From positions 496,001 through 560,000 of the forward strand of contig JBCAMK010000017.1 of assembly GCA_038503065.1 (NCBI GenBank): a DNA stretch of 64,000 bases, read 5' to 3'. The number at the start of each line of letters is the position of its first letter. Positions within the stretch are counted from its first letter, which is position 1. This document shows positions 25,563 to 36,618 of this stretch, one piece after another. The position numbers and the translations under genes were made by a program. The DNA is from Paragyromitra xinjiangensis. Lineage: Eukaryota > Ascomycota > Pezizomycetes > Pezizales > Discinaceae. The notes below the pieces were generated by a model, which was not told where the DNA came from, did no database searches, and was given only the letters and a program-made list of their open reading frames with translations.

Positions 25563-26919
25563 AGGCTCACTATGGTGATTTTTCACTAGCTGCGAATGAC
25601 CATGTCCTTCCGGTTTAGTATGCAGATAGTAGCGTGTGGGCCTTTTGATTTATTTTCGCGTTTGTAACTGTCCTATCTTGTTTTCCACCTCCATAGTTCC
25701 GAGTTTGGAGTCGCTGGGTCGGAGGTTACTAGGTTGGGTTTTGCTACAGAGTTCGAACTATGATCATAAGGGGTTTTTTCATGAGAATAAAAGGGCGGTT
25801 AATTTAAACCTTAGTTTTTGGTGTAAAAGGGTCTGTGAGTGAAAAAGTCCAAAATATACCAACACTTCCGCAGCCTGCCCTGACAATACTCTAGGGAGGA
25901 TCTATTCCCATCTCAATTCGTGACTTTTGGAATACTTCCATATGTGGGAGAAATACCAAAGAAAGAGTATGAGTGACGAAGCCACTCGTTTGGAAGCTCA
26001 TTCCGCGAGATTATTGTGCTGGAGTCTCGAATTTCTCTTAATACCTACTAGAAAATTGGTAGCTCTCATAGTTCTGATCTTATCCATGATCCTGAAGTTA
26101 TCCCTTCTGCTCTACTGTATCTTGTGCTTTGGCTAGTTGTAAGAAATCACTGTCCACAACCAAATTTAGCCTGACTGGTCCTGTTTTCAACTTGCTAATA
26201 TTCCAAATAGCCGATAAGACTAGCCAAACATTGAAGTTGCTTGTGTAATTCGTGGTAAGAGATTGGATCACTAGAAATCACTCGCAATATGTCGCTGGAC
26301 TACGTGTAATGCTAGGGCTGTCGTCTCAGCAGGTATCGGGGCCATTTTCTTGGCTGCTTGCTTGGGTATAGGTAAGTTCTCATTTAGGTACGGCTTTGCG
26401 AGTATGAAATCTCAGATCCGTATGCTAGTAAGCCCAAGCACGAGTGGGCTGAGTATGGCCACCAATAACGGGTGACCATATTTCCGGGAGTTAGTTTAGT
26501 CTGCTATAGCTTTCTTAGCCTTGGATTCCTGCTACATACTGTAAGCGTTTGGGTTTGCATCGCTGTTTATGGTTCAAGCACTTCTAAGACAGCATCGAGT
26601 GTGAGTTAATCACGGCTTGGGGTTAGGAGCACAAGGGCATATCCGGTACATTGCGTGAGGCTCTCAAAGGCAAAGTTTATTTTTGAGGGTGAGGGGCTGC
26701 ATCAGGGGGCGCTTGCGGAATACATAGCCTCCAAAACACTATAGGATAGTTGTCAACCCCACAAAGTTCAATGGCAGAGGGTTTACCATTTACCGGTGAA
26801 GATGGAATCGTCAGATGGAAGGGTTCTTTGGTCCGGATATCGCACCACATCGTGGGGCATAGCAAAATCCCTCTTCCACGAAAAGGTTAAAGAGGAAGAG
26901 GGGGGGAGGTCTTACGAAA
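25563..26919. other. Intergenic region
   Basis: No gene supported. A diverged motif related to the 18-base ATCAC repeat (ACTAGAAATCACTCG, 26270-26284) is present. Confidence 0.35.
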
Positions 26920-27958
26920 GTACAGCGATTTTTGTGTGATAAAACAACCGTTGGACAAGCGCTTGAGTCCTGTGAGTCGGCCTGTAAAAAGGCCGATAAT
27001 GAGTACTCTACAGGATATGCTGCAGTTGGTGGTATACGTAGGGGACTTTTCCTGCGGAAGGAGCTTAAGAGGATTTTGGAGAAAGTGCAGATGTTTGTTC
27101 AGTTCGGTGACATCGCTATTTAACACGATCCTGATACAACAGCACTTGTATGGGCAGCTTTTAGGATGATGCTCCAGGTACCTATTAGCCTAGTGTACCC
27201 GATGCGCAAAAATGGGCCAAAGAAGTAATAGGTAGCGATCGACGACATCGAGATCTGTGAGTTGCTCACAGATGCTTGTGAGGAGATTGCAGGCACGTTA
27301 TTCATATGTGAAGTATATGAAAGGCGGTACAGGGTGGTGGCCGCCGATGATGGAAACGATGTTGAAGTGGCCCATAAGGTGGTCGAGCAAATACCTTCTC
27401 TCTATGCAACGATCCTCGAACTCTCTTACGATACGAGGGGGGTTTTAGACCGTCAGAAAATCGGTAATCAATTGCATAGTACGAGGGTTATAATGCGAAG
27501 TTGCTAACCTTATGCAGAAAGATTTTTGAGATCCAATACTAGCTTGAAATTCAAGAATCTAATCAATTCTATCAAAAAGAAGGTGCAAGAGATACATGCA
27601 AACCAAGAGTTGAAGTTAATCAGAGAAATAACTCGGCGGATATTAAAGTCTATCTAGTGAAATAATTGAAGGGGCTTTCGAGTTTAACAGCTAAGGATCG
27701 CAAGATAGCCATTGAACGGTCTGATTGGATGTTCAGATATGCAAACATGCAAATCGATAGGCTACGGCAGCCGTGGCGCCCTCCTTTAAAAAACCATCTA
27801 GAGAATTTACCTGTTGGAATAGAGGTTAGCTACAGGCAACTGTTCGAACAAATTAAACCCGAACTTCAAGACCTTCTCATAGTTGCTCTCAGATGGACGA
27901 TTATGGCGGATGGAGATATTCCGGCTTTGTTGGTTGTGGAGGGCTACCGTATTAACTC
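26920..27958 (+). pseudogene. Relic of a NACHT/STAND (fungal NLR-like) gene
   Basis: Fragments in family order on the plus strand. An N-terminal signalling-domain part (26932-27176) ends FVQFGDIAI, stop, HDPDTTALVWAAFRMMLQ; this matches the conserved GD(I/V)AV..DP..AALPWA..RF.LQ block. A canonical intron at the usual place (27177-27228) follows, then VAIDDIEICELLTDACEEI. Later comes a piece from the end of the NACHT domain and the start of the winged helix (27639-27958): DIKVYLVK, stop, LKGLSSLTAKDRKIAI, WMFRYANMQIDRL, LENLPVGIEVSYRQLFEQI. The middle is only about 130 bases long, so the P-loop NTPase core is missing. Both in-frame stops are TAA at sites where relatives usually have a sense codon. 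I infer a decayed gene, cut off by the MITE that begins at 27959. Confidence 0.7.
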
Positions 27959-28100
27959 GAGAGAGTGGACTTAACGCTAAGACGTTGGAATTGCCTATAG
28001 AGGTAAGGCTCTAACAAATTTCTGCTCAGCTCTGACCCCCTTAGCTGGCGCCTTACCTGTCGAGGCAATTCCAACGTCTTAGCGTCAAGTCCACTCTCTC
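27959..28100. mobile_element. MITE-like hairpin element, 142 bp
   Basis: The arms (27959-28008 and 28051-28100) are reverse complements over about 50 bases with few mismatches, beginning GAGAGAGTGGACTTAACGCT. The 42-base loop has no coding content. It sits where the winged-helix part of the NACHT relic ends. No clear target duplication is visible. Confidence 0.85.
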
Positions 28101-29670
28101 AAAGAGAGGGAGCAGAACAGAGCTTTGAAGATTTATTTTATGGACGCTCTATTTTTTTGAGAATGATATATGTTGGTAGACCGCTTGATGTATCTCATAT
28201 CTCTGAGTTTTTCAATTCAAAACTCGTGCACCCAATAGATCAAGTCTGTGGGGTTATACGTGGGGCAACATGATGTATTGCGACAAACTGCACTAAACTA
28301 TTGTACTACCTATTTGTAGAGCCCTATACGGGCTCGGCACCTAACATCCAGGGATGAGCCTTAGAGCGGTAGGAATAAATAATAGGGAGATAAGTAAGGG
28401 GAGGTAAAGAGGGAACATATTTCACATAAGCACTAAATTTAAAGAGTTGGGCAAAAAACAAAACAAAACGAAAGCTGTATCTCAAATATAGAACCGGGCT
28501 TGGATGTACTTAGTGAATTATCTATCTATCTAGAATTGGCAATTTACATCATGAAATATCACTCTAAGTATCTTGATCCGTGCAGTTTAGCTGTCTCGGG
28601 CTGATATGATACTACCGTACTTTGAAGCACCCAAGTATGATGCTCCTTTTAATTATAGCCCATATCTAGAAATTCTCCGCAAATAGTATTATACTTACAT
28701 AAGCCTTCCGGCAGTATCGAAAGAGGATATTGATGGCCTCGCTTTCATAAGGAGAATTAAAGAGTTGATTGATTTATTGACCAATTCATTGAGTACGGAG
28801 AATTACAGGGGAGTATGGTAGGAAAGTATAAAATACATGTAGTACTTTTCTTGTGGATACCGCCAATTGCCGGTCTGTAGATCTGGGAGGTTTTATCCCA
28901 TTCATGTAGAGTATATATGGAGAGAACTGGCGGAGTACAATACCAAAGGCGGTTAGGCTTTACAATATCCAGCCAGAGGGGAGCTGTGGGACTACGCATT
29001 GATCATTCCTATCCTTATCTTGCTACTTCTACCGATTAGCTGTCCTTATTTTGACTCCACTAAGAGCCGCCGCAATGTCCACTAAGTCGTGTTGTAGAAG
29101 GTTAGTCAAGAGACTACCACCGCCCCATGAAGCATACCAAGTATTTCCGTCTGCAAGATATGTAATCTCCCACATCACACCCTAACAAAAAGCACTACCA
29201 AATCCCGCACAAATAAATACACCAGAAATGAACCAAACGCAACCCCACAGAAAGCCTTTTTTATCATTACCACGCGTGTATTAATGCCTTGATTATAGAA
29301 ACTCACTACAAAACCCAAACACCATAGTGCAGAGAAAGAAAGGAAAAAACTCCCCACCTACTCTCTCTATCCACACTTTTCTCCTCCTAGCCCATCCCTC
29401 CCGGTTCGACTTCCGCGGGCCAGACCCAACGTTCTGTCGAGGACTACTTGAAGCCGTTCGAGGAGAGCAAATCATGAACCAACTAGTTTTGATTTCAAGA
29501 TAACTGTTTCTCAGGACAACTATAAAAAGCCGGCCACGAATAAGGGAACGGAGCAGACGAATAATACGAGAGGAGAAGGAGTATGTGCAGGGTATAAAGA
29601 AAGTGATAAAGATGACGTGATAGGGGGAAGGCAATCGTATCCTAAGCAAAGGGAAGGAATTGAAACCCAC
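28101..29670. other. Intergenic region; includes the unresolved 3' end of the AP-1 sigma gene
   Basis: Mostly featureless. The last short exon of the AP-1 sigma gene should lie roughly at 29340-29660 but I could not choose its acceptor. Also present are a TACATGTA copy (28834) and a motif copy ATCATGAAATATCACTCT (28548-28565). Confidence 0.4.
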
Positions 29671-30283
29671 CTCCATATCCTCTAGTGCATCTTCCTGCGA
29701 AATACACCTCAACACATTCTTCTTCGAGCTTTCCTGGAGCTCTCCTGCAATGAGGAGCTCGTCGAGGATGAAATACGCTTTTTGGAAGTTGAAGATGATG
29801 TCTAGTTCGCAGACGTTGCCATAGTACTTATCCATCTGCTCGACGTAGCGGTGGACAATCTCTAGAGTTATTAGTTCGTTATCGGTAGCATCGATGCCAG
29901 CGATGAAGAAGAGGGATGCGTAGCGTCTGTAGACGACTTTAGAGTCTGTTTGTGTGTTAGATGGGGTTCAAGGTTTTGGCTGGGAAGACGTGGTAGTACC
30001 TTTGTACTCGAGGAAGTTACACATGCGGGTTCTTCGAGCGAGGACGAGGGCGGAGACATCTTTGGTGATTTTGGCTTTCTCTTTTGGTGATAGGGTGGTG
30101 AACCATTTGCAAAGACGCTGTGGAGGGGTTGTGTTAGCTTTGGACCTTTGGAGCTATCCCATGGACGAAGTTGAACTTACCACTTTGCCCTGGCGAGAAA
30201 GGAGGATGATGTATCTGGCCCATGAATACTCCTTATTAGTCCTGGAGATTTGAAATAAGAGGTCCAGACTACCTGATGGCCAT
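29671..30283 (-). CDS. APS1: AP-1 clathrin adaptor sigma subunit
   Basis: Small subunit of the AP-1 complex, which links clathrin to cargo at the trans-Golgi and endosomes. Exons on the minus strand: 30283-30273 (11 nt, MAI plus two bases), 30214-30181, 30117-30000, 29945-29671; together 438 nt, 146 codons, in frame. The product begins [20 protein letters not shown], then [40 protein letters not shown] and [20 protein letters not shown], and ends [18 protein letters not shown]. This is the sigma-1 type. The fourth exon stops at a donor (GAG|GTGGGT), so a last exon of about ten codons is expected but not placed. Relatives usually have RLAKW; here it is RLCKW. The gene is divergent from the GCLM gene. 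Confidence 0.92.
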
Positions 30284-30775
30284 TATGGAATCCTAGAAAT
30301 CTTGAATCCGACAAAAATCTGTACAAAACGGGAGATCAACAGCTGTTCGTTTGATGGTTGCCTCACTGCCCCTCGAAGATGCCTGACGTTTCGGCCAGAT
30401 CTTATCAGATTGATCTGCGGCTGAAAACGAACACCAAGAAAAAAAAAGATGCAAGTAGCATGAGACATGCACAAGAGACATGCATGTGCATTTAAAAGTA
30501 TTTGGCATCTATCCGGATTGACATCTGGTGACTTCGATCCTGCATTACAAATAGATAGTTGCTTACTCTACGACAATTATCGCGACTATAAATCCTCCAA
30601 TTTCATCATCGGAATTCCTGACTCCCCTTCAATCAGCATCTAAACCAAAACCCCACTACTTCCCCCTGCCATTGATCCCTGAATCCGCTTCTCTAAAAAT
30701 CCTAAAGAAAATCTCCCCCCACCAAGTCTTCCCCTCCACAATCTTCACCCTACAGAAGATCCAACAAGAAAAAAA
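30284..30775. promoter_or_regulatory. Divergent promoter region, AP-1 sigma and GCLM genes
   Basis: 492 bases between two divergent start codons. The GCLM side is C/T-rich for about 130 bases before its ATG, typical of fungal leaders. No specific site recognised. Confidence 0.4.
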
Positions 30776-31784
30776 ATGAAGACAAAATGCATTCTCTCAA
30801 CCGGCAACATCATGACCGCCGGCGCCGAAGTGATCCGCAAACCCACGCTCGAAAAATCGAACACCGAGCTTGTCAACTCACTACGCGAGAACTTTAAAGC
30901 GGCATCCTCATCCTCTACCTCAGCCGACAGCAGCTCCTCAAGCAGCTCCAGCTCCAGCGATATCCACGATAAAAAACTTTCAGCACAAGAATGGATCAAA
31001 GTAGCCGATGATGGCACAGCCTACATTCCTGCCCCGCCTAGTGAGCTAGAGGTACTAGTCGAGGACCGTGCGGAGTACGACGTCACAGGTATGTCAGAAC
31101 ATGCGATTGAACCCTGCGCGCAATAGAAACACTGACAAAGAGTAATAGTAAAACTATTCTACCTCCCTGGCGTTGCTCCATCTCTGAGGTGTCAACACAC
31201 CACTGAAGCCGTTCGGCTTGTCTCGGAGACTTTGGGCACTACCCATCTTGATCTTCTCATCGTGTCGTTTCCTAATATCTCTTTCGACGCCGACGACGAG
31301 GATATGTCTCCCGATTCGGATATTGCTGAATGGGCGCGCACTTACCGGACGCTGGAGTCGCTGCATACTGCGGGTAAGATCTCACGTATTGGGCTTTCTG
31401 AATTTGGGACAACACGGTTGTCGCAGTTGCTGCCGCATACGAAGGTGAAACCAAGTGTTGATCAGATCAATGTGCGCGATTGTTGTGTGGTCCCGAGACC
31501 GTTGATATTGTATGCGAAGGAGCGTGGGATTGAGCTGTTGACTCATAATGATTGCACCGATATATTACCAGCGAAGACGCTAGGGGATGTCTTGGTCGGG
31601 GAGTTTGGCATTTTTGGGGAGGAGGTGGAGATGGTACCGCAATGGGTGGTTAAGTATACTGCGGTTATTAAGAGCAGAGGAGTGGTTGAGAATAAAGGGT
31701 ATGTTTGTGCTATTCTTTGTGAGGATTCTTGAGAGTGTGCTAACCCAGGCCTCTAGATATATTGCTATGGCTGAGGTTAATTGA
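30776..31784 (+). CDS. Glutamate-cysteine ligase regulatory subunit
   Basis: Modifier subunit (GCLM) of the first, rate-limiting enzyme of glutathione synthesis; it has an aldo-keto reductase-like fold but no such activity. Exons: 30776-31088, 31149-31698, 31757-31784 (891 nt, 296 aa). Features: MKTKCILSTGNIMTAGAEVI at the start, a Ser-only low-complexity run (about residues 45-60), then TTHLDLLIVSFPNISF, EWARTYRTLESLHTAGKISR, IGLSEFGTTRLSQLL, VKPSVDQINVRDCCVVP and ERGIELLTHNDCTDILP. These follow the GCLM family in order. The ATG is preceded by an A-rich stretch. The third exon encodes only the last nine residues (YIAMAEVN and one split codon). Confidence 0.9.
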
Positions 31785-32243
31785 ACAATGATTCCTGAAT
31801 TTCTGGACTTTATAGATGCTCAGAGTTGTGGTGTTTCCTTACCGGCGTTAATGGTTTGTGTTAATTTATTTTTGCATTATACACTCGGTGGTAGCGCTTT
31901 CTGCAATTGTATAGTAGCCTTCAATAACTATTCATTCTTGAGCAGCATATGCATGGCCTTCTCGCTCCGACCAACTCCTAGCATCATGAAATGACCATTG
32001 GCCAAAACACTAATGTAGTACAACTGACTATAGGACAAGATCTCAATGGACAGCCGATGTATATTACACAAAACATTGAAACCAAAAAAAAAAGAATCCC
32101 ATCACCGCAATCACCTTTCCCATACACCGAAAGGGAACAAGAGTTGAATGGAGAGTTATGGACAAAAAATCATAAATCCATCAATTTTTTTACTTGTTCG
32201 CAAACCATTCTAAAATTTACAAAAAAATCACATTTTACAATTT
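31785..32243. other. Convergent intergenic region, GCLM and TUF1
   Basis: 459 bases between the stop codons of two convergent genes. AT-rich, with A and T runs near 32080 and 32180 that could hold both terminators. No gene. Confidence 0.5.
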
Positions 32244-33921
32244 TTAATCCAAAATCCGAGTGATGAGTCCAGTCGCAACAGTGCTGCATAATTTTGTTAG
32301 TAAACTTTCACCTGACACAAAGGAAGATCCAAACTTACCGGCCACCCTCACGAAGGTTGAAGCGCTGACCGGGGTCAATAGCCATTGGCTTGTAAATCTG
32401 GCACTGCACCTCGGTGTTGTCACCGGGCATGACCATCTTGCTTGTGTCCTCGGTACCCTCTGGGAAATCGATGGTAACTGGAATATCTGAAGTCCTCAAG
32501 AACATCTGTGGGCGGTAGTTTCCGTGGAATCCAGTGTGGCGACCACCCTCCTCCTTAGTAAGAACGTAGAGGGAAGCCAAGAACTTGCTCTTTGCCTTAG
32601 TAGTACCGGGCTTGACAATAACCATACCACGACGAATCTGTTCGCGCTTAACACCACGGAGGAGAAGGCCGGCGTTGTCACCAGCTTGGGCAGAGTCGAG
32701 TTCCTTCTTGAATGTTTCGAGGCCAGTGACGATAGTCTTGATGGGTTGTTCTTCAAAACCGACAAGTTCAACTTCTTCACCCTTCTTGAGCGTACCACGT
32801 TCAACACGACCAGTAGCAACGGTACCACGTCCAGCAATGGAGAAAACGTCTGGTAGGTGTTAATCATTGATTAATGTGGATATCGTAAAGAAGGGTACAA
32901 ACCTTCAACGGGCATCAGGAAAGGCCTATCAAGATCACGAATAGGAGTAGGAATATAGTCGTCAACAGCTTGCAACAGCTCGACAATCTTTTGTTCTCCA
33001 ATCTCCGGACGACGTCCTTCAAGAGCACACAAAGCGGATCCCATAACGATAGGTGTGTTGTCACCATCGAAGCCATAGCTAGACAGGAGCTCACGCATTT
33101 CCATTTCGACAAGTTCCAACATCTCAGGGTCCTCAAGAGCATCAACCTTGTTAACGAAGACAACGATTCTCTGGACACCGACTTGACGGGCGAGGAGAAG
33201 GTGTTCACGGGTTTGGGGCCTGGGTAAATCGTTAACCAATGCTAATCCGTGGGGTCCTGGAGCAAACTTGCATTTGACCATCGGAAGCAGCAACGACAAT
33301 GATAGCACCATCCATAGAGGCAGCACCAGTAATCATATTCTTAATGTAATCAGCGTGTCCGGGACAATCGACGTGAGAGTAATGACGGTTATCGGTTTCA
33401 TATTCGATGTGAGCGGCCGAGATGGTAATACCACGAGCTCGTTCCTCTGGGGCCTTATCGATAGAGGCGTAGTCGTGGAAACTAGCCTGTCCTTTTGCAG
33501 CGAGGGTCTTGGTGATAGCAGCAGTCAAAGTTGTCTATAGCATCTCTTCGTCAATACGTGTGGTGCTTGTTTTGGCTACGATGAAACAAATTGCGGGGCA
33601 ATTGACGACCAACCTTTCCATGATCGACATGTCCAATGGTACCTGGATAGAAGTCAATTACTCAGATTTTCTATGAATTTAGTAAGTGAGAAGTAGTGAT
33701 TTACCAATGTTAACGTGGGGCTTCTTTCGCTCATAACTCGCCATCCGACGGACGGAAGTGAGAATCGGGTTGGAAACATTATACCTAGAAAGCGGAGACC
33801 ATGAAGACGACAATTGAAGTGAGAATTTGCATGAGAAAGCGGTATTGTTCGCTGTAATAGTTTCAGAGAGCCTTGCGGCACTCCGTAAAAGAGGAGCAAA
33901 TGAGGCCTTCCAGGAAGCCAT
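32244..33921 (-). CDS. TUF1: Mitochondrial elongation factor Tu
   Basis: GTPase that delivers aminoacyl-tRNA to the mitochondrial ribosome. Exons on the minus strand: 33921-33705, 33642-33614, 33534-33272, 33219-32903, 32849-32339, 32283-32244 (1377 nt, 458 aa). The start is the ATG at 33921 ([18 protein letters not shown]); the longer frame begins with TTG. The first 55 or so residues are Ser/Arg-rich and lack acids, as in a mitochondrial presequence. GTPase motifs: GHVDHGKT (G1, from about residue 76, built from two exons), RGIT (G2), DCPGH (G3), NKVD (G4) and GSAL (G5). The second exon is only 29 nt. The third intron (33271-33220) begins with GC instead of GT (GCAAGT); only this reading gives [19 protein letters not shown]. 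The last exon gives [12 protein letters not shown]. Confidence 0.96.
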
Positions 33922-34473
33922 TGCGGGCAAATACAGAGAGTGGGGGAAAGATGAAGTCTGAAGAGAAGACGCGATCTTCAAAACCGTTGAAATTTCTGAA
34001 GAGAAACAGCGCTAAACCGCTTTCAGGCGTTTTCTTAGTCAGAAAGATCGGATGAGGTCGGAGATGGTTAACGGAAGTTCTTGGCATTGAGAAGAGTAAA
34101 TTACGTGTAGATTCGTTAAAACATCATATGTAGTTAAAGGTGCTCACACCACGATACAAGTGGGTCCAACAAGAAATCGTAGAAACGGAGAGCAAGAGCT
34201 TCGGTAATATAACTACACATGGAAGAGTGACAAAAGGATTGCCCAAAGAAAACCGGAGAAATAAACGATATAATCAACACTTTGCATCACTTATATCCGT
34301 CCTTTTGTATATATAGTGAATACATGTACTTCAACAAATATTTCCGAGTCTCTTAGGCCTTGCAATCGAACCAAACCCCTCCCACTCTAGAATATTCGGT
34401 ATCTTTAACCACAGTGCCGTCGTAAGATATTCGAGTTTATGCTTCAAAAAATATAGCCGTGGTAGTGATCAGG
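33922..34473. other. Intergenic region upstream of TUF1
   Basis: 552 bases holding the TUF1 promoter and the 3' end of the next minus-strand gene. One TACATGTA palindrome at 34321. No gene. Confidence 0.4.
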
Positions 34474-35535
34474 TCATTGATTTACACCATCAAGTCTTTC
34501 TTTAAAAGCCGTAGTACTGCGCCTGGTTTTTTTGACAACAAACTCGAACCCGGGATTGGTCGATGGTTGAGGCGATTTATTCTTTGTGTCGGGTATTGGC
34601 AGATCCTTACTTTCCAACTTAGCACCATTCATTCTCTCAATAAATTTACGAAGATCAATTAAACGGTCAACGTGTTGGAGTATGTAGGCAATGTATGTCT
34701 CTCTCCTCTTTGTCGACAGTATTTCTTTTTTTTTGATTAATTTTTCTGCCTTCTTTCTAGCAAGTGCTGCTTTTGTTTTCAGGTCTTGCAATCTGCTTTG
34801 CAATTCTTCCATCTCCTTCTCGGTTTTTGAGGTGTAGTTCTCAGCTTTTAGGAACTCATCATATAGTTTCTGGCAGTGATTGTGAAGGGTTTGAAACTTT
34901 TTGTTGGTTACGAAGGCATGTCCTTGGGTAGCCACCCCACCAAATCTATCCCCAAAGACCCACCGCATAGACTCTGGGGACAAGTTTTCCTGAGTATATA
35001 TGGTTTTTGAAAGAGTTAAGTGAGGTTTGCGGTCAATGTTGATGATCTCAGGAGCTATAGGCACTAACGGTTCTGTTGATTCCTGAAGAGAACTTGCGGC
35101 AATGTCATCAATTGGAATATCTCTCGTATCTAGGCCCTCGGGTGGCACTAATAAGGTGGGAGTAACTTGTACAGTCTTAACCGTATCCTTACCATCGCTG
35201 CTGGAAACATCCTGGATGTCATGTTCAGAAATTTCTAGTTTTTCTTCCGTCTTTTTGCCAGGATAATCTGGTATATCCCCAACGGTGAAATCTCCACGAC
35301 TGCTGGGTTTTGAATTTCTGAATAGAGCTGGTGTCGGCGGGATTTCTGGGCACTCAAAGATCGTGTTACAACCAGGTTTCGAAACAGTATGGTAAAAGGA
35401 AGGTCCGGAAAGTGTCTTCCTACCAATTATCTCTAACTCAGGGGAGGGTGTTCTTGGTTGAGGCTTTTCAACTCTCTTTGGTTTGGTCGCCGGACGGCGC
35501 TGCTTTTTCGATGCTTTTTTCTTCGCACCCCCCAT
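34474..35535 (-). CDS. Hypothetical coiled-coil protein
   Basis: A single open frame of 353 aa from the ATG at 35535 (MGGAKKKASKKQRRPATKPK). I do not recognise the family. The N-terminus is Lys/Arg-rich, like a nuclear localisation signal. Residues 30-170 are Ser/Pro/Thr-rich and probably disordered. Then a conserved-looking stretch (SPESMRWVFGDRFGG, about residue 190) leads into a long heptad-like helix (TSKTEKEMEELQSRLQDLKT, KAALARKKAEKLIKKKEIL), and HVDRLIDLRKFIERM follows. This would suit a nuclear or kinetochore-type structural protein, but that is a guess from composition alone. The length, open frame and ATG context support a real gene. Confidence 0.6.
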   Translation of the reverse strand: MGGAKKKASKKQRRPATKPKRVEKPQPRTPSPELEIIGRKTLSGPSFYHTVSKPGCNTIFECPEIPPTPALFRNSKPSSRGDFTVGDIPDYPGKKTEEKLEISEHDIQDVSSSDGKDTVKTVQVTPTLLVPPEGLDTRDIPIDDIAASSLQESTEPLVPIAPEIINIDRKPHLTLSKTIYTQENLSPESMRWVFGDRFGGVATQGHAFVTNKKFQTLHNHCQKLYDEFLKAENYTSKTEKEMEELQSRLQDLKTKAALARKKAEKLIKKKEILSTKRRETYIAYILQHVDRLIDLRKFIERMNGAKLESKDLPIPDTKNKSPQPSTNPGFEFVVKKTRRSTTAFKERLDGVNQ

Positions 35536-36452
35536 GTATTCGTGTATATATATCTAAATTATACGTGGTGCGCCTAAGCAGAGCCTCGTCTCTAGGCAAA
35601 ATATTCCGCGTTTAAGGTTGAGACTTAAGGGGTTTAAACTGTAGTTTCCCCAACTTGGGTTCACAGACTCGATTTGGTTTGCAGTTGTATTCGGCGGCAG
35701 TCTTCGATGAGGTTTTTCCTTTTCGGGCCTCGGACATCCAATATTTCTAGACAATGCTGTATAAATCTGAGCGGAAATTTATGGTAATTTTTGAAACCCT
35801 ATAAGAGATGAATACATGTGGTTTAAGAGAGGGGAGAATTGCTGGAGATTCGAGTAAAGAGAGATCCGGACTTAGAGAGATATGCTCGCTTAACAAAAAT
35901 TGAGCGATACTTATTTACTCGAGGAGTTCTTTGTCCCTCAAGGAACATTCATCCTAGGACTTGTGGTGTAGCAATTAGTAATCGCAATTTTCAGGTTTCT
36001 TTATTCTCACCCCAATATTCTTGTGTAGTTCTCAAAGCTGCCTAGTGCGGCATGTAAAATGCGACGAGTGATGTTCCATGACTGCGCTCTCAGTGCACCC
36101 TCACCCACATCGATACCATGACCGCTGTTTGGGGCTCCGGCTGTGCCCATCGTTAACTAACCAATTCCCTTTGAGTAAGGTGTTTCAGGTCAACTACATA
36201 TATAAAGAAGACTTAAAAGAAGGGAAAAGGTGTCCATTAAAGTCAAATGCTAAACAAGGAAGGGAATGTGGCCCTGAGTACATGTAGCTCCAGTCCGCCA
36301 AAGGGAAACCTCTCGTAAACCATGCATATTTGTAGATCGCCATCCAGTTGTACAGCAGATTTTTTAAGCAAAGCAAAGCAAAAACAAAAGAATCTTTGCT
36401 CGGGGAGCAGTACATGGAGGTTAATGGAACGATTACCGGTTCCTGCTGCTTC

Positions 36453-36618
36453 GACAGAGTCACTCCTGGGGGTGTGACGAATCTTTCGAAAAGTCGAAAA
36501 GGAAAGTGAACCAAATTAAATCTCTTGATTTATTTATTCATTAATAAGATTTCCGCCTTTCTTTTTGACTTGCCCTCGATTTGGGGTGAAATTCGTCACA
36601 CTCAGGAGTGACTCTATC
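36453..36618. mobile_element. MITE-like inverted-repeat element, about 166 bp
   Basis: The left arm (36453-36482, GACAGAGTCACTCCTGGGGG onward) matches the reverse complement of the right arm (36591-36618), which lacks two G's. A weaker match continues inward (AAGTCGAAAAGGAAAG against CTTTCTTTTTGACTT). The core is AT-rich and non-coding. Confidence 0.75.

Noticed and set aside
29293..29670. Open extension of the AP-1 sigma frame past its fourth exon
   Set aside because: The exon ends at a usable donor after LEDME, and the extension gives a hydrophobic sequence not found in sigma subunits.
36194..36514. 106-codon minus-strand ORF
   Set aside because: It runs into the left arm of the MITE at 36453 and shows no protein-like conservation.
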